From an uncultured Clostridia bacterium (GTDB lineage Bacteria; Bacillota; Clostridia; Christensenellales; Borkfalkiaceae): a stretch of DNA of 48,845 nt. Location of the stretch: contig CALVZM010000046.1 of the NCBI GenBank assembly GCA_944372515.1, positions 50,453-99,297 on the forward strand, in the 5' to 3' direction. Numbering within the stretch: the stretch's first letter is position 1; each line of letters starts with the position of its first letter. The translations under genes were made by a program, and so were the position numbers. Positions 16,751-25,508 of this stretch are shown here, piece after piece. The notes below the pieces were generated by a model that searched no databases, was not told where the DNA came from, and saw nothing but the letters and a program-made list of their open reading frames with translations.

Positions 16751-18683
16751 CATGGGCGGACACGGCAGAGCCGCGCACGGCGGCAGACGGGCGGAAAACC
16801 CCGGCAAGACGTTCAAACGGCTGATGGGATATATGACTTCCCGCTATAAATGGCGGTTCGTTCTGGTGTGCGTCATGATTATCGTCGGCGCGCTGGCGTC
16901 CATCAGCGCCTCGGTGTTCGTCGGGTTCTTCACAGAACATCTCGCCGAGATCGGGATCGGCGGCAGTCCCGACGGAGAATTTTACGGGTTGCTCTTTGCC
17001 ATGCTCGCCATCTATGTATTCGGCATCCTCTGCAACTTTACCTATTCCAGACTGATGGTGTATATCTCCGAGGGGACGATGAAGCGGCTGCGCGACGACA
17101 TGTTCTCCCACATGCAGTCCCTGCCCATCGCCTTCTTTGACGCGCACACGCACGGCGAACTGATGAGCGTCTACACCAACGATACCGATACGCTCCGTCA
17201 ACTTTTGAGCCAGACCATCCCCCAACTCATCTCGTCGGTCGTTACCATCGTGGGCGTGTTCTGCGCCATGCTCTTTTACAGCGTAACCCTGACTGCCGTG
17301 GCGCTCCTCTTTTTGGGTCTGCTCCTCTTCATCGTGGGCAGGCTGAGCGGAAAATCGGGCGGCTATTTCGTCCGCCAGCAGGCATCCTTAGGCACGATGA
17401 ACGGCTACATCGAGGAGATGATCGAGGGGCAGAAGGTCGTCAAGGTGTTCTGCCATGAGGAAAAGGCGGTGGAAAACTTCACCGCACTCAACGAAGACCT
17501 GCGCAGGAACGCCACGGCGGCGAACTCCATCGTCAACGTCATGGGTCCGACGACCAACAACCTCGGCTATGTGCAGTACATCGTGCTCGCCCTCGTGGGC
17601 GTCGTGCTCGCCGGCAGCGGCACGGTGTGGGGGCTCTCCCTCTTCGGCTTCGTTACGGGCGGCAGTTGGGGGCTGACCGTCGCCGCCATCATTTCCTATC
17701 TCACGCTGGCGCGCAGTTTCAATATGCCCGTGCAGCAGGTGGCGCAGCAGTTCAACACCGTCGTCATGGGTATGGCGGGCGCCGAGCGCATCTTTGCCAT
17801 CATCGACGCCGCAAGCGAGGACGAGGGCGGGGATATAACCCTCGTCCGCGTGGACCGGACGAAAACGGGCTATAAAGAGGCGGAAAACGGCAGCCTCTGG
17901 GCGTGGAAAAAACCCGCAAAGGACGGGGGCATGCCCGAGTACGGGCTGTTGCGCGGCGATATCCGTTTCGAGCACGTTACCTTCGGTTATACGGAAGGAA
18001 AAGACGTCCTGAAAGATATTTCCCTGTATGCAAAACCCGGGCAGAAGATCGCCTTTGTGGGCGCGACGGGCGCGGGCAAGACGACCATCACCAACCTCGT
18101 CAACCGCTTCTATGACATCCGTTCGGGGCGCATCACCTATGACGGGCTGGACATCCGTTCCATCCGAAAATCCGATCTGCGTCGTTCTCTCGGCGTGGTC
18201 TTGCAGGACACGCACCTCTTCACGGGCACGGTCATGGACAACATCCGTTACGGCAGGTTGGGCGCGAGCGACGAAGAGTGCATTGCCGCGGCGCGGCTTG
18301 CGGGCGCCGATTCCTTCATACGGCACTTGCCGCAGGGGTATCGGACGGTGCTCCGCGGCGACGGCGCCAATCTCTCGCAGGGGCAGCGCCAACTCCTTTC
18401 CATCGCGCGCGCCATGGTCTCCGACTGCCCCGTGATCATTTTGGATGAAGCCACTTCTTCCATCGATACCCGCACCGAAAAACTCATCGAAGAGGGCATG
18501 GATAAACTGATGGAGGGCAGAACGGTGTTCGTCATCGCCCACCGCCTCTCCACGGTGCGGAATTCGCAGGCGATCATGGTGCTCGAACACGGCGTCATCA
18601 TCGAACGGGGCACCCATGACCAACTCATCGCCCAAAAGGGCAAGTATTATCAACTCTATACGGGCGCATTCGAGTTGGAATGA
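16734..18683 (+). CDS. Heterodimeric ABC exporter, catalytic subunit (pair 1)
   Basis: Partner of the preceding half-transporter, 649 residues. The ATPase domain has Walker A VGATGAGKTT, Walker B with catalytic Glu572 (LDEATSSID) and the switch His603 (IAHRLST). Its signature is degenerate (LSQGQ, 547-551). Together with the intact signature of the partner this gives one functional and one non-hydrolysing ATP site. An acidic insert of about 50 residues (roughly 365-410, including WAWKKPAKDG) lies between the membrane and ATPase domains, as also in the gene at 27289. The start at 16734 is chosen over GTG 16725 because the GGGGGTGAGG site then has normal spacing. Substrate unknown. Confidence 0.92.
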   Translation: MARTINMGGHGRAAHGGRRAENPGKTFKRLMGYMTSRYKWRFVLVCVMIIVGALASISASVFVGFFTEHLAEIGIGGSPDGEFYGLLFAMLAIYVFGILCNFTYSRLMVYISEGTMKRLRDDMFSHMQSLPIAFFDAHTHGELMSVYTNDTDTLRQLLSQTIPQLISSVVTIVGVFCAMLFYSVTLTAVALLFLGLLLFIVGRLSGKSGGYFVRQQASLGTMNGYIEEMIEGQKVVKVFCHEEKAVENFTALNEDLRRNATAANSIVNVMGPTTNNLGYVQYIVLALVGVVLAGSGTVWGLSLFGFVTGGSWGLTVAAIISYLTLARSFNMPVQQVAQQFNTVVMGMAGAERIFAIIDAASEDEGGDITLVRVDRTKTGYKEAENGSLWAWKKPAKDGGMPEYGLLRGDIRFEHVTFGYTEGKDVLKDISLYAKPGQKIAFVGATGAGKTTITNLVNRFYDIRSGRITYDGLDIRSIRKSDLRRSLGVVLQDTHLFTGTVMDNIRYGRLGASDEECIAAARLAGADSFIRHLPQGYRTVLRGDGANLSQGQRQLLSIARAMVSDCPVIILDEATSSIDTRTEKLIEEGMDKLMEGRTVFVIAHRLSTVRNSQAIMVLEHGVIIERGTHDQLIAQKGKYYQLYTGAFELE

Positions 18684-18730
18684 GGCACTTTGCGCTTTTT
18701 GATGAGGGCATGCCTTCATACAATACAAAA

Positions 18731-18762
18731 AAGGAACCGTTTTGCAGGCGGTTCCTTTTTTT
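18731..18762 (+). terminator. Bidirectional terminator between exporter pair 1 and rarA
   Basis: AAGGAACCG / CGGTTCCTT stem with TTTTTTT after it on the plus strand and A-rich sequence before it, so it can serve both convergent genes. A GGGCATGCC palindrome (18702-18719) lies just upstream. Confidence 0.85.
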
Positions 18763-18791
18763 GCGGCGGGGATGGTTTTGCCCGTCGTTTT

Positions 18792-20117
18792 TTATTTTTT
18801 CGTATGCGCTTTTTTCCAGGCGAGGATCTCTTCGAGCCGGTCTTTGAAGCGGGCTTCCACGCCCTCTTCCCCGGGGGTGTAATACCTTCTCCCGACGAGG
18901 TTGTCGGGCAGGCACTGCATATCGGTCAGTTTTTCTTTTGTGTCGTGGGCGAATTGATATTCTTTGCCGTAGCCGAGTTCCTTCATCAGTCCGGTGGGCG
19001 CGTTGCGTATGGCGAGGGGAACGGGCTCGGCGACGGTCGTGAGGGCGTCCTTGCGGGCGCGTGTGTACGCGACGTCCAGGGCGTTGGATTTGGGCGCAAG
19101 GGAGAGATAGACGACGGCTTCGGTGAGGTGGAGCGTGCATTCGGGCATGCCGATGAAACTGCATGCCTGACAGGCGGCGACGGCGATTTCCAGCGCGCGC
19201 GGGTCGGCAAGCCCGACGTCCTCGGCGGCAAACCGCGTTACCCTGCGTGCAACGTACAGAGGGTCTTCGCCCGCTTCCAGCATGCGCGCCAGCCAATACA
19301 CGGCGGCGTCGGGGTCGGAGTTGCGCATGGATTTGTGCAGCGCGGAGATGAGGTTGTAGTGCTCTTCGCCGTTCTTGTCATAGAGCAGGGATTTGCGGGA
19401 AGTGCATTGCTCGATGTCCTCGGCGGTAACAACGGTCTCGTCCCCGTCCGTGCGTGCGTTGAGCACCGCCATTTCGAGCGTGGAGAGCGCGGTGCGCGCG
19501 TCTCCGCCCGCAAAGACGGCGATGGCACGGATTAGGTCGGGCGGGATGGAGATCTTCTGTCCCCCCAGCCCGCGCTCGTCGTGCAGGGCGCGGGTCAGGA
19601 GTTCGCACAGTTCTTCCGTGCTCAGCGCCTGCAACACGAACACCTTGCAGCGGGAGAGCAGCGCCCCGTTGATCTCAAAGGACGGATTTTCCGTCGTCGC
19701 GCCGATGAGGATGATGCTCCCCTTTTCCACAAAGGGGAGAAAGGCATCCTGCTGCGCCTTGTTGAAACGGTGGATCTCGTCCACGAAGAGGATGGTGCGC
19801 CCGCCGAACAGCCTGTTCTTTTCGGCTTGTTCCATGACCTGGCGTATCTCCTTGATGCCGCTGGTTACGGCGGAAAAATCGATGAAATTGGCGCGGGTGC
19901 GCCCCGCGATGATGCGCGCGAGCGTGGTCTTTCCGACGCCGGGGGGACCCCAGAAGATCATGGAGCCGATGTTGTCGCTTTCGATCAGGCGGCGCAGGAC
20001 TTTTCCCTCGCCCAAGAGGTGTTTCTGCCCGCAGTATTCTTCCAGCGTGCGCGGGCGCAGCCGCGCCGCAAGCGGCAGTGCGTTTTCCTTTTCAAAGAGC
20101 GTTCTCTGTTCGTACAT
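18792..20117 (-). CDS. rarA: Replication-associated recombination protein A (AAA+ ATPase)
   Basis: RarA/MgsA acts at stalled replication forks; it is a clamp-loader-like AAA+ ATPase of 441 residues. Walker A is GPPGVGKT at 57-64, Walker B is [15 protein letters not shown] around 110-124, and sensor 1 is [11 protein letters not shown]. The C-terminal family domain is visible as [35 protein letters not shown] and GKEYQFAHD. Start at 20117 with GAGAGGA upstream. The minus-strand gene is convergent with exporter pair 1 and shares its terminator. Confidence 0.95.
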   Translation of the reverse strand: MYEQRTLFEKENALPLAARLRPRTLEEYCGQKHLLGEGKVLRRLIESDNIGSMIFWGPPGVGKTTLARIIAGRTRANFIDFSAVTSGIKEIRQVMEQAEKNRLFGGRTILFVDEIHRFNKAQQDAFLPFVEKGSIILIGATTENPSFEINGALLSRCKVFVLQALSTEELCELLTRALHDERGLGGQKISIPPDLIRAIAVFAGGDARTALSTLEMAVLNARTDGDETVVTAEDIEQCTSRKSLLYDKNGEEHYNLISALHKSMRNSDPDAAVYWLARMLEAGEDPLYVARRVTRFAAEDVGLADPRALEIAVAACQACSFIGMPECTLHLTEAVVYLSLAPKSNALDVAYTRARKDALTTVAEPVPLAIRNAPTGLMKELGYGKEYQFAHDTKEKLTDMQCLPDNLVGRRYYTPGEEGVEARFKDRLEEILAWKKAHTKK

Positions 20118-20232
20118 GCGCGTATCCTCTCTTGCCGCCGCGGGCTTGTTTGTCCCGTTTTTTTGCGGCGGTTACAGTGTAACACACTTTCCCGTCCCTG
20201 TCAACGCCCTGCAATAAAAACTTCCGCGGCGG

Positions 20233-20267
20233 AAAAAAAGGGCGTTCTTTTTCTTAGAAGCCCTTTT
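20233..20267 (-). terminator. Terminator of the MMPL gene
   Basis: On the minus strand an AAAGGGC / GCCCTTT stem is followed by a T-run (20239-20233). Confidence 0.65.
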
Positions 20268-20280
20268 TCCGAAACCGGGT

Positions 20281-23043
20281 TTATTTTCTCTCGCGGCTGC
20301 CTTTTTTCTTTTTCGGCTTTGCCAGCATGGTTTTTCCGCCCAGCGTGGTTTTGCGGATGATCGGGTCGAAGAGGAGCAAAAGTTGCGGCAGGGCAAGAAC
20401 GACGAACAGGACGGAGATCAGACAGCCGCGCGAGAGGAGATATCCCATCGTCGATATGATGGCGACGCGGCTGATGAGCCCGACGACGAACGCCGCCAGC
20501 ACCAGGATGGAACCGCTCGTGAGGATGGTGATGATGCTCGCGTCGAAGGCGACGGCGATGCTCTTTTTCCTCCCCGCCGTCTGCCGCGCGGCAATGTAGC
20601 GGTCGGTCATCAGAATGGCATAGTCGACGGTCGCGCCCATCTGGATGCACATGACGACGATGAAGGCGACGAAAAACATGGGGGCGTTCATCAGCACGTT
20701 GATGGCACTGCTCACCCAGATCGCGCCCTGGATGAGCACGGTGAGCAGCACGGGCACGGACAGCGAGCGGAAGGTAACGAGAACGATGAGCAGGATGGCA
20801 AAGAAGGAGATGAGGTTGACGACGACGGTGTCTCCTTCAAACGCCGTTTTGATGTCCAGATAGTTGTATGTCTCGCACACGATGTACGATTCGGCATAGA
20901 CGGAGTTTACCAGCCTTTCGATCTCCTGTATGGCGGCAAATGCCTCGTCGGAAGAAATGGGGAGGTCCAGGTTGAACACCAGCCGCGAATAGCGCCCGTT
21001 GTTGAACATGGCTATCTGCGCGTACAGGCTCGCTGCGGCATTTTGCAGTTCGTCCTGCGTTTGGCTTTGCCCGAGCATGGCGGGCAGGGTCTGCAAAATA
21101 TCGGGGTTTTCCGTGAGCAGGGCAAAGAGCGTCGATTGTACCTGCACGATGAAGGCATAGTCCCCGTTGGCGGCAAACGTGCCGTCCGAGGCGGCACGGG
21201 CGGCGATGTCGGCATAGGCGAGCGCGTCGCCTGTCTCCTTTCCGAGCGCCGTCCAAAGATCTTCCGCCTGCGCCGTGGTAACGCCGTAATCGGCATAAGC
21301 CGCGGCAAATTCCGTCGCCGTGTATTCGGTCGTCATCGTCCCTCGGAACAGGGTCGCCGCCAGGGAAAGCATGGTGCCGTTTTCTTCCAGCAGGGCTTGC
21401 AGGTCGCCCGCGCGGCGGTGGAAGAAGTCGCATTGCGCGGCATAGGACACCGCGTCGAACGGGGTCAGGGAATCCGCGGACAGGGGCGTGTAGCCGTCTT
21501 CTTCCATCCAGCCGTTCAATCGTTCCAGGAGGGAAGCGACGGCGGGATCGACGAGCCCGGGAACGAGCCCCGCCAATATGTTCCCCGGCGCAAGCAGAAC
21601 GGCGGCGGCATAATCGCCCGCCTGCGAGGAGAGGGCGGTGATGTCCGTATACAGCCCCATGCTCGCCGCGCCCTGCGCGGAATTGATGACGGCGCTCCCG
21701 CCGTAGGTGTAGGAAAGGAGTTTTTCGGTGAGTTCTTCTTCCTTGGCGGGATCGCCCTGCGGCACGATGACGATGAGGGGGTTCTGCGTCCCGAAGGTTT
21801 CTTCGATCGCCGCGTTTTCGACGTTGATGTCGGCGTCCGCGTATTTTGAAGTGTCGATGACGTAACTGTATTGCAGGTTGGTCTGCACGACGCACCCCGC
21901 GACGATGAGCGCGGCGAGCGCCAGGGAAACGACGAGTTTGGAAGCGTCCTGGAAGTCTGCCAGCGTATGTACTTTTTTGGGCTTTTTGCCGGGGTGGGCG
22001 GCGTTATACCGCGCAAAGCGCACGGCGCGGGCGTCCGCACGGCGGCGCGCGCGTTCTTTTATGGCGGCGTACAGCGATTTATGTTTGGTTTTTCGGATCA
22101 GTTTGGCAAACAGCAGCACAAAGGCGGGCATGAAGAAGAACACGCATAGAAGGGAGATGAGCACGCCTTTGGCGAGTACCATGCCTATATCGAAGCCGAT
22201 GGTGAACTGCATGAACATCAGGGCGACCAGCCCCGCGATCGTCGTCAGGCTGCTTGCCGAAACGGGGGCAAAGGTCTTTGCCAGGGCGGTGGAAATGGCT
22301 TCGCGTTCGTTCAGTCCCTTGTTCGTTTCTTCATCGAAACGGTGGAGCAGGATGATGGAATAGTCCATGGCGAGCGCCAATTGCATGACCGCGCAGATCG
22401 GTTTGGTAACGCAGGAGATCTCGCCGAGGACGAGGTTGGTGCCCCGGTTGAGGACGAGTGCTCCCGCCACCGCGACGGCGAGGAGCAGCACGTCCGCCCA
22501 GGAGTTGGACGTGAGCAGCAGGATGCCGAACACGATGGCGACCGCAACGACGAGAATGACGATCATGTCCGTCGAAACGCCCGTGCGCAGGTATTGCGAC
22601 TGCACCGCCCCGCCGTTCATGGCAACGTCGTGTTCTGCGAGCGCGGCGCGTATGCCTTCGATGACGGCGTCCGTTGCCACTTCGTAATTGCCCGTTTCGA
22701 GGAAGATCTTGTAAAGGGCGCTGCCGTCTTTGTAAGAGGCGGGGTCGTCGGCGTCAAAGACGACGGCGCTCACGCCCGGGACGTTCAAGATGTCCGACAT
22801 GAGCGCTTGCGCGTCTTCTTCCGCGATATTTTCGACCATCAGTTGCGCGGTGCCGACGCTTCCGAATTCCTCTTCCATTTTATGGAGCGAAGAGACGGAC
22901 GGCGCCCCGTCGTCGAGGTATTTTGTCATGTCGTAGTTGGTGTTCACGAAGGGGATCATGAGCGCGCATATGAGGATGAGCACGACATAGATCCCCGTGA
23001 AGGTGTGGCGGTATCGGATGACGAAATCGGCTAATTTTTTCAT
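20281..23043 (-). CDS. MMPL/RND-family transporter
   Basis: Proton-driven RND-superfamily exporter of the MMPL/YdfJ type, 920 residues. It has the duplicated plan: one N-terminal helix (residues 14-32), an extracytoplasmic domain, five or six helices (about 165-330), a charged cytoplasmic loop, then a second helix, a second large extracytoplasmic domain and a final helix bundle (about 730-890). The family motif is seen as ALAMDYSIILLHRFDEET in the first half and GATVDYAILMTDRYI in the second. The C-terminus is lysine-rich. The ATG at 23043 has a GGGAG site and a promoter just upstream; upstream in-frame codons to 23388 are not used. Likely controlled by the divergent TetR gene. Candidate substrates are lipids or drugs. 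Confidence 0.9.
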   Translation of the reverse strand: MKKLADFVIRYRHTFTGIYVVLILICALMIPFVNTNYDMTKYLDDGAPSVSSLHKMEEEFGSVGTAQLMVENIAEEDAQALMSDILNVPGVSAVVFDADDPASYKDGSALYKIFLETGNYEVATDAVIEGIRAALAEHDVAMNGGAVQSQYLRTGVSTDMIVILVVAVAIVFGILLLTSNSWADVLLLAVAVAGALVLNRGTNLVLGEISCVTKPICAVMQLALAMDYSIILLHRFDEETNKGLNEREAISTALAKTFAPVSASSLTTIAGLVALMFMQFTIGFDIGMVLAKGVLISLLCVFFFMPAFVLLFAKLIRKTKHKSLYAAIKERARRRADARAVRFARYNAAHPGKKPKKVHTLADFQDASKLVVSLALAALIVAGCVVQTNLQYSYVIDTSKYADADINVENAAIEETFGTQNPLIVIVPQGDPAKEEELTEKLLSYTYGGSAVINSAQGAASMGLYTDITALSSQAGDYAAAVLLAPGNILAGLVPGLVDPAVASLLERLNGWMEEDGYTPLSADSLTPFDAVSYAAQCDFFHRRAGDLQALLEENGTMLSLAATLFRGTMTTEYTATEFAAAYADYGVTTAQAEDLWTALGKETGDALAYADIAARAASDGTFAANGDYAFIVQVQSTLFALLTENPDILQTLPAMLGQSQTQDELQNAAASLYAQIAMFNNGRYSRLVFNLDLPISSDEAFAAIQEIERLVNSVYAESYIVCETYNYLDIKTAFEGDTVVVNLISFFAILLIVLVTFRSLSVPVLLTVLIQGAIWVSSAINVLMNAPMFFVAFIVVMCIQMGATVDYAILMTDRYIAARQTAGRKKSIAVAFDASIITILTSGSILVLAAFVVGLISRVAIISTMGYLLSRGCLISVLFVVLALPQLLLLFDPIIRKTTLGGKTMLAKPKKKKGSRERK

Positions 23044-23082
23044 GGCTTGCTCCCGAGATGTTTCTTTGTGAAATGCAATTTT

Positions 23083-23111
23083 ATTATAATCCAAAATTTT
23101 ACGTTTTGCAA
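23083..23111 (-). promoter_or_regulatory. Promoter of the MMPL gene
   Basis: On the minus strand TTGCAA (23111-23106) and TATAAT (23088-23083) at 17 bases. Confidence 0.75.
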
Positions 23112-23142
23112 AGCGTTCGGGGCAAATGCTTTTGTATAAATA

Positions 23143-23154
23143 TCCAAATTCGGA
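23143..23154. promoter_or_regulatory. Candidate TetR operator in the MMPL-TetR divergent region
   Basis: TCCAAATTCGGA is an imperfect palindrome midway between the two divergent promoters. ATCCAAA occurs three times in this gap, starting at 23089, 23142 and 23170. Assignment to the TetR protein is inferred from position alone. Confidence 0.4.
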
Positions 23155-23193
23155 CATTTTTTTATTTTTATCCAAAAAAACCGTGCGGGGCGC

Positions 23194-23222
23194 TTTACAA
23201 GGACGGCGAAAAAAGATATAAT
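23194..23222 (+). promoter_or_regulatory. Promoter of the TetR gene
   Basis: TTTACA (23194-23199), 17-base spacer, TATAAT (23217-23222). Confidence 0.75.
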
Positions 23223-23254
23223 GAGAGCGTGGTTTTTTTCGGAGGAAAAAGGGG

Positions 23255-23887
23255 ATGAAAAAAACGGACAAGCCGCTCGGCACGGGGGCGCGGCGCACGC
23301 TGCGATTGCTGTCGGACGCGCTCGGCGAACTCATGGGGAAAAAATCGTTCGACGACATCACGGTCAAGGAGATATGCGCGCTTTCCATGGTGCCGCATTC
23401 GACGTTTTATACCTATTTTGAGGATAAATTCGATCTTTTGCGCTATATGTTTGAAGAGTTTTTCCGCAGTTTCGTGCAGTGGAGCATGGACGAACATTTT
23501 GATTTGCAGAGGATCGAGGAGACGCTGGAAAAGATCGCGCGCTTTTTCCTGGAAAACGAAAGTTTTCTGCGGAAACTCCGGAATGCGGACGCCAACGGCA
23601 CCTTTTCGGAACAGTTGCACGATTATACGGCAAAGGAGATATACCGCAACCTGCTGCAATTGCAGGAAACGGGCGTCTTGCTGCGGCTGCCCGCCGAACT
23701 GCTCGCGGAATATTATGCGGTGAACATCGTTTATCTTGGAAAGTGGTGGCTGCAAAAGGGACGGCAAATACCCATGCCCGAGTTGAAGCGGTATTTGCAT
23801 CTCCTCTTTGCCAACAAGGAATTTTTCCGTTTCGACCCGGAAGGACGGGGAGAGGCGGGCGACGGCGCAGGACATTTTGCGCCGTGA
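23255..23887 (+). CDS. TetR/AcrR-family repressor
   Basis: A 210-residue one-component regulator. The N-terminal HTH is clear: ITVKEICALSMVPHSTFYTYFEDKFDLL at about residues 36-63, with the HSTFYTYFEDK recognition helix typical of TetR. The ligand-binding helical domain (65-190) is not recognisable by substrate. It is divergent from the MMPL transporter with a 211-base shared control region, the classical arrangement for a repressor of its neighbour. A GGAGG site precedes the ATG at 23255. Confidence 0.88.
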   Translation: MKKTDKPLGTGARRTLRLLSDALGELMGKKSFDDITVKEICALSMVPHSTFYTYFEDKFDLLRYMFEEFFRSFVQWSMDEHFDLQRIEETLEKIARFFLENESFLRKLRNADANGTFSEQLHDYTAKEIYRNLLQLQETGVLLRLPAELLAEYYAVNIVYLGKWWLQKGRQIPMPELKRYLHLLFANKEFFRFDPEGRGEAGDGAGHFAP

Positions 23888-23929
23888 AGGGATGTTTGAA
23901 GGATTTTGAGGATCGAAGAGGGAACGGAT

Positions 23930-24634
23930 ATGTTCAAAGCGATTTTTTTTGATATGGACGGCACGCTTCTGCCGATGGACGCGGATGCGTTCACAAAACA
24001 ATATTTCGGTGCGCTCTCGCGCAAATTCGCCCCTTACGGCTATGACCCCCGCGCGATGGCAGACGCCGTGTGGCGCGGCGTGGCGGGCATGGTGAAGAAC
24101 GACGGAAAACGCTCCAACGAAGAGGTGTTCTGGGATATTTTCACCGCGGCTTTCGGCGCGGACGCCCGCGGCGACCGCCCTCTCTTCGACGAGTTTTACC
24201 GGCAGGATTTCGACGCGCTGCGCGCCGCCTGCGGGTTCAATCCGCTGGCGGGCGAAACGGTGGCACGGATCCGTGAGAGCGGCTGCACGCTCGTTTTGGC
24301 GACCAATCCCGTGTTCCCCATGGCGGCGCAGCAAAAGCGCCTTGCCTGGTCGGGCGCCGCGCGGGAGCATTTTTCTTTGATCACCGCCTATGAAAATTCC
24401 CGTTTCTGCAAACCGAATCCGGAATATTACAGGGAAATCCTCCGAAAGATAGGGCATGCCCCCGAGGAATGCCTGATGGTCGGCAACGACGTCGAAGAGG
24501 ATATGGCGGCGGAAAAAGCGGGGATGAAGACTTTTTTGCTGACCGACTGTCTGATCAACCGCGGCAACGCGGACATTGCAAAGTATGCCCGCGGCGGGTT
24601 CGGCGAACTGCAAGCCTTCCTCGGCATCGTCTGA
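23930..24634 (+). CDS. HAD-superfamily hydrolase
   Basis: Phosphatase-type HAD protein of 234 residues. Motif I is FFDMDGTLLP (nucleophile Asp8), motif II is LATNPVFP, motif III is the Lys in KPNPEYY, and motif IV is VGNDVEEDMAAEKAG, binding Mg. An alpha-helical cap lies between motifs I and II, as in phosphoglycolate-phosphatase-like members. The substrate cannot be read from sequence. The ATG at 23930 with AGAGGGA upstream is preferred to the in-frame TTG at 23906. It follows the TetR gene by 42 bases and is probably cotranscribed with it. Confidence 0.88.
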   Translation: MFKAIFFDMDGTLLPMDADAFTKQYFGALSRKFAPYGYDPRAMADAVWRGVAGMVKNDGKRSNEEVFWDIFTAAFGADARGDRPLFDEFYRQDFDALRAACGFNPLAGETVARIRESGCTLVLATNPVFPMAAQQKRLAWSGAAREHFSLITAYENSRFCKPNPEYYREILRKIGHAPEECLMVGNDVEEDMAAEKAGMKTFLLTDCLINRGNADIAKYARGGFGELQAFLGIV

Positions 24635-24696
24635 ACGGGCGGCGGGGCGGCATATATGATTTTCCGATGACGGGAAACCAAAAAACAAAGCAAAAA

Positions 24697-24737
24697 AGGC
24701 GGCGGGGAGCGCGGTATTGCCTCCCGCCGTCTTTTTT
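24697..24737 (+). terminator. Terminator of the TetR-HAD transcript
   Basis: A GC-rich stem (GGCGGCGGGGAG with CTCCCGCCGTC, one bulge) is followed by TTTTTT. Confidence 0.75.
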
Positions 24738-24825
24738 CCGGACGGGAAGGGAAAATAGTCCCTTTCCGCAAAGGGCGGCAGGGAAAAATTTTTTGATAAA
24801 ATTCATTTTTTTCCGCTCGATTTTC

Positions 24826-24854
24826 TTGACAATATTTTTTTTGGTGCATATAAT
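24826..24854 (+). promoter_or_regulatory. Promoter of the marR-exporter operon
   Basis: TTGACA (24826-24831), 17-base spacer, TATAAT (24849-24854), immediately followed by the operator. Confidence 0.85.
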
Positions 24855-24869
24855 GTTAGGTAACCTAAC
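24855..24869 (+). promoter_or_regulatory. Palindromic operator of the MarR regulator
   Basis: GTTAGGTAACCTAAC is a perfect 7+1+7 palindrome that begins at the base after the -10 box and covers the expected transcription start. The position predicts simple repression of marR and the downstream ABC genes. Confidence 0.8.
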
Positions 24870-24903
24870 AAACAGGCACTTTTTTCATTTTCGGGGTAAA
24901 AAA

Positions 24904-25344
24904 ATGGACAAAAGACACGTCGGCGGGGCGGTCAGGACGCTGACGCACCGCATCAACCGGGCGATCGACAACATTCCCGCCGTCAAGGAGAACGAAAGAC
25001 TGACGGGCATCCGCATCTGGATATTGAACTTTCTCTTCCGCAACGAAAGCGCGGACGTGTTCCAAAGGGACGTGGAAGCCGAGTTCGGCGTCAGCCGTGC
25101 GACGGCGACCGTGCTTTTGCAGTCGATGGAGCAGGACGGACTCATCCGCCGTGTGCCCGTGGCGCGGGACGCGCGCCTGAAAAAAATCGAACTGACCGAA
25201 TACGCGCGGGAAGTGCGCCGCCGCTTGCAGGCGCAACTCGAACGGGCGGAAAAACAACTCGTCAAGGGCTTTTCTCAGGAAGAACTTGCGGCGTTTTTCG
25301 ATTATGTCGACCGCTTTCTCCGCAACATGGAAGAATTTGTTTGA
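24904..25344 (+). CDS. MarR-family transcriptional regulator
   Basis: Winged-helix repressor of 146 residues. The recognition region reads VFQRDVEAEFGVSRATATVLLQSMEQDGLIRRVPVARDARLKKIELTE (about 60-107), with the wing carrying DARLKK. A C-terminal helix (111-146) would complete the dimer interface. It is the first gene of the operon with the two ABC half-transporters at 25509 and 27289, and a perfect palindrome overlaps the start of the transcript. The inferred role is ligand-released repression of the exporter. The start is the ATG at 24904 after a weak GGGG site. Confidence 0.9.
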   Translation: MDKRHVGGAVRTLTHRINRAIDNIPAVKENERLTGIRIWILNFLFRNESADVFQRDVEAEFGVSRATATVLLQSMEQDGLIRRVPVARDARLKKIELTEYAREVRRRLQAQLERAEKQLVKGFSQEELAAFFDYVDRFLRNMEEFV

Positions 25345-25397
25345 GCGGTTTTTCGGCGGAAAGCCTTCCGCCGTCAAGCATAAGATACCCCGTTGTT

Positions 25398-25414
25398 TGC
25401 GGGCATGCCCCGCA
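25398..25414. repeat. Solo GCGGGCATGCCCCGC palindrome in the marR-exporter gap
   Basis: The same palindromic word as in blocks 1 and 3, lying in the 164-base gap between marR and the first ABC gene. A second hairpin, CGGCGGAAAG / CTTCCGCCG, lies at about 25354-25373. Confidence 0.6.
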
Positions 25415-25508
25415 TAAAAACGGCGTTTATCCGTTTTCGCCGCCGTTAAAAAACGGTCAGGAAAGGTCAAAACATTGCAAAGAATTCAGCAGTAAAAGGA
25501 GTACAGGA

